Shown here: positions 62,797-64,000 of the stretch, piece after piece
Layout of the letters: each line of letters starts with the position of its first letter
Numbering within the stretch: position 1 is the stretch's first letter
DNA from: Butyrivibrio sp. NC2007
GTDB lineage: Bacteria; Bacillota; Clostridia; Lachnospirales; Lachnospiraceae
Length of the DNA: 64,000 nt
Direction: 5' to 3'
Assembly (NCBI RefSeq): GCF_000421405.1
Contig: NZ_ATWY01000009.1
Span: 1-64,000 of the forward strand
The notes under the pieces: generated by a model
Told to the model about the DNA's origin: nothing
What the model saw: the letters and a program-made list of their open reading frames with translations, nothing else
Database searches by the model: none
Program-made: the position numbers and the translations under genes

Positions 62797-62830
62797 AAAA
62801 AACGTGGGTGCTCTTTTTGTGAGCACCCAC
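62797..62830 (-). terminator. intrinsic terminator of ParB-like gene
   Basis: GTGGGTGCTC and GAGCACCCAC form a perfect 10-bp stem with a 7-base loop, and T6 follows on the minus strand. Confidence 0.92.
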
Positions 62831-62850
62831 TTAACCAGCCTCATATACCC

Positions 62851-64000
62851 TCAGAGCACCTCAAATACATGTTTGCCAACAACAGGTTTCTCGCCCTCTA
62901 TTTCTGTCATGTAGGCGATAAGATAGTCCTGTAGATTCTCTTTCCCCAGCTTCTCTCGGATCTCTTTTTCCGTATCTGATCCAAGCTGCTTGCCTCTTTC
63001 GTTCCAATCCACCAGGGCGTCGATCGTATCTATAAGCAGATCACTGTCATAGTGGAACCTTAGTATATAATCTGCAAATTCCAGAAATCTCTCGGAGCGC
63101 ATTATTCCAAGGGCTGTCACCAGGTTGCCGGTACTCCTGGAATCATGGACCAGCCTGGCTTTAAGTGTATCTCCGAATCTGGCAGCATCACTCATCTGGG
63201 CCTTATTCATATATTCATCTATCAGCTCATCATTAATCACGTCAAAGGTATCGATACATGCCTGCTGCTCAGCAGTCGGATAATATTTGACAAGCTCTTT
63301 TGCCGGATAAGTATCCTCCACAGACCTGTAGGAAGGAGTCTTGAGCGGTTCTACAATGGCCGGGCCTTTACTCTTAGCTTGGATCTTATCTTTAATCTTC
63401 TGAAGTCTTTCTTTGTTAACCCACTTTTTCGGCGCATCTATCCTGACATCATTTGCCATTATGAACCTATTTTGTTTCCCGCTTTTTTCCGTAAAATCAT
63501 TGGCAAAGCACCTGGTGATCACAACTGCGTTAAAGGGCCGGTGATCTAACGCTGCTGCCATTGCCTTGTGATGTCCATCTAAAAGAGCTGTCAGATTCCC
63601 GTCCATGAAATAGGCAATTGCTCTGGCGCCGGGATGCTGCCTGTAATATTCAACTCTCTCCTTGTTGCATTTCTCAAAAGGTTCTGTAGCTATCGTAAAA
63701 TGAGGCTTAAGGCTTCCCCACTCGCCATCTTTTAGATAAACCAGGCAAGAACCCGGTTTCACAGTATCATCGTTCGGATAATCCCAGAAAAGGTTGCCGC
63801 CTCCATCTGTTGGGTACAGCTCTGTATCCCAGATGCAGTAATATCCATCCATAAGAAGCCCCACCAAAGGCTTTATCTGCTCCAGCACCTCTTCAAAAGA
63901 GGCTGTATCAGAATTGATGGCATCAAAAGAAAACTCTTTGCTCTGCTCAAGATTGTATCCGGTCTTAACTATCTTTTCGCAGGTCGGACAAAAATATTCT
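62851..64000 (-). CDS. ParB-like-domain protein, N-terminus beyond window
   Basis: At least 382 residues, open to the right window edge, so the start lies outside. The first visible residues contain CPTCEKIV, half of a zinc site. Near the middle, GNLTALLDGHHKAMAAALDH matches the ParB/sulfiredoxin motif (GxHR-like) of nucleotide-binding folds, followed by FNAVVITRCF. The C-terminal third is helical (LVTALGIMRSERFLEFADYI). It does not look like a chromosome-partitioning ParB, because no HTH or CTP-box neighbours are visible. The function is unknown. Confidence 0.65.
   Translation of the reverse strand, partial: EYFCPTCEKIVKTGYNLEQSKEFSFDAINSDTASFEEVLEQIKPLVGLLMDGYYCIWDTELYPTDGGGNLFWDYPNDDTVKPGSCLVYLKDGEWGSLKPHFTIATEPFEKCNKERVEYYRQHPGARAIAYFMDGNLTALLDGHHKAMAAALDHRPFNAVVITRCFANDFTEKSGKQNRFIMANDVRIDAPKKWVNKERLQKIKDKIQAKSKGPAIVEPLKTPSYRSVEDTYPAKELVKYYPTAEQQACIDTFDVINDELIDEYMNKAQMSDAARFGDTLKARLVHDSRSTGNLVTALGIMRSERFLEFADYILRFHYDSDLLIDTIDALVDWNERGKQLGSDTEKEIREKLGKENLQDYLIAYMTEIEGEKPVVGKHVFEVL

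Overview
The window looks like chromosome of an anaerobic, rumen- or gut-type Firmicute of the Lachnospiraceae, closest in style to Butyrivibrio or Pseudobutyrivibrio. I infer this from the moderate-to-low GC content, strong AGGAGG ribosome binding sites, the oxygen-sensitive 2-oxoacid:ferredoxin oxidoreductase genes, the many sugar-catabolic and signalling genes, and two families of GTCCCC-core palindromes at gene ends. I see no tRNA or rRNA gene, prophage, insertion sequence or CRISPR array. Product names come from reading motifs; no database search was run.

Layout. 1-3.3 kb: the start of a membrane protein leaving the window, an L,D-transpeptidase, and a 2-isopropylmalate synthase fused to an AraC-type DNA-binding domain. 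3.3-8.6 kb: an autoregulated YozG-type regulator/DUF2975 operon, a MoxR ATPase with a VWA partner, and a DegV protein. 8.6-18.2 kb: a divergent pair of operons for aryl or acyl acids. One side has indolepyruvate:ferredoxin oxidoreductase, phenylacetate-CoA ligase and an ACT protein. The other has an acyl-CoA synthetase, a DUF362 ferredoxin protein, an LRR protein and an NSS transporter. Their two promoters carry the same palindrome at the same position. 18.2-25.3 kb: a signalling operon of REC-GGDEF, a hybrid kinase, and a second hybrid kinase that carries a DegV-like (fatty-acid-binding fold) domain and an HPt domain. 25.3-39 kb: a lipoprotein, an amidohydrolase, an SSS symporter, a deleted glutathione peroxidase, a flavodoxin, a nuclease-like protein, LeuRS, an ArsB/NhaD transporter, a MutS-like ATPase and a zinc-ribbon membrane protein.

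39-46 kb: a xylo-oligosaccharide locus (ABC transporter, GH120 beta-xylosidase, divergent AraC regulator). 46-51 kb: a repetitive surface lipoprotein, an MFS transporter and a GH3 N-acetylglucosaminidase-like lipoprotein. 51.9-57.9 kb: a complete L-rhamnose pathway (RhaB, RhaA, RhaD, lactaldehyde reductase) with a divergent AraC regulator. 57.9-64 kb: a PrsW protease, an S41 peptidase lipoprotein, several gene remnants, an ATC-hydrolase family protein, and a ParB-like protein cut by the window end.

The least explained DNA is intergenic. Three regions (27.16-27.48, 32.23-32.46 and 60.71-61.01 kb) each hold short arrays of inverted word pairs. Words are constant within an array but differ between arrays. 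The arm-to-arm span is nearly fixed (about 37, 36, and 34 or 40 bp) and the 17-23 nt interiors vary. I know no described class that fits. The other leading novelties are the LeuA-AraC fusion, the DegV-containing hybrid kinase and the shared GCTTTAAAGC operator.
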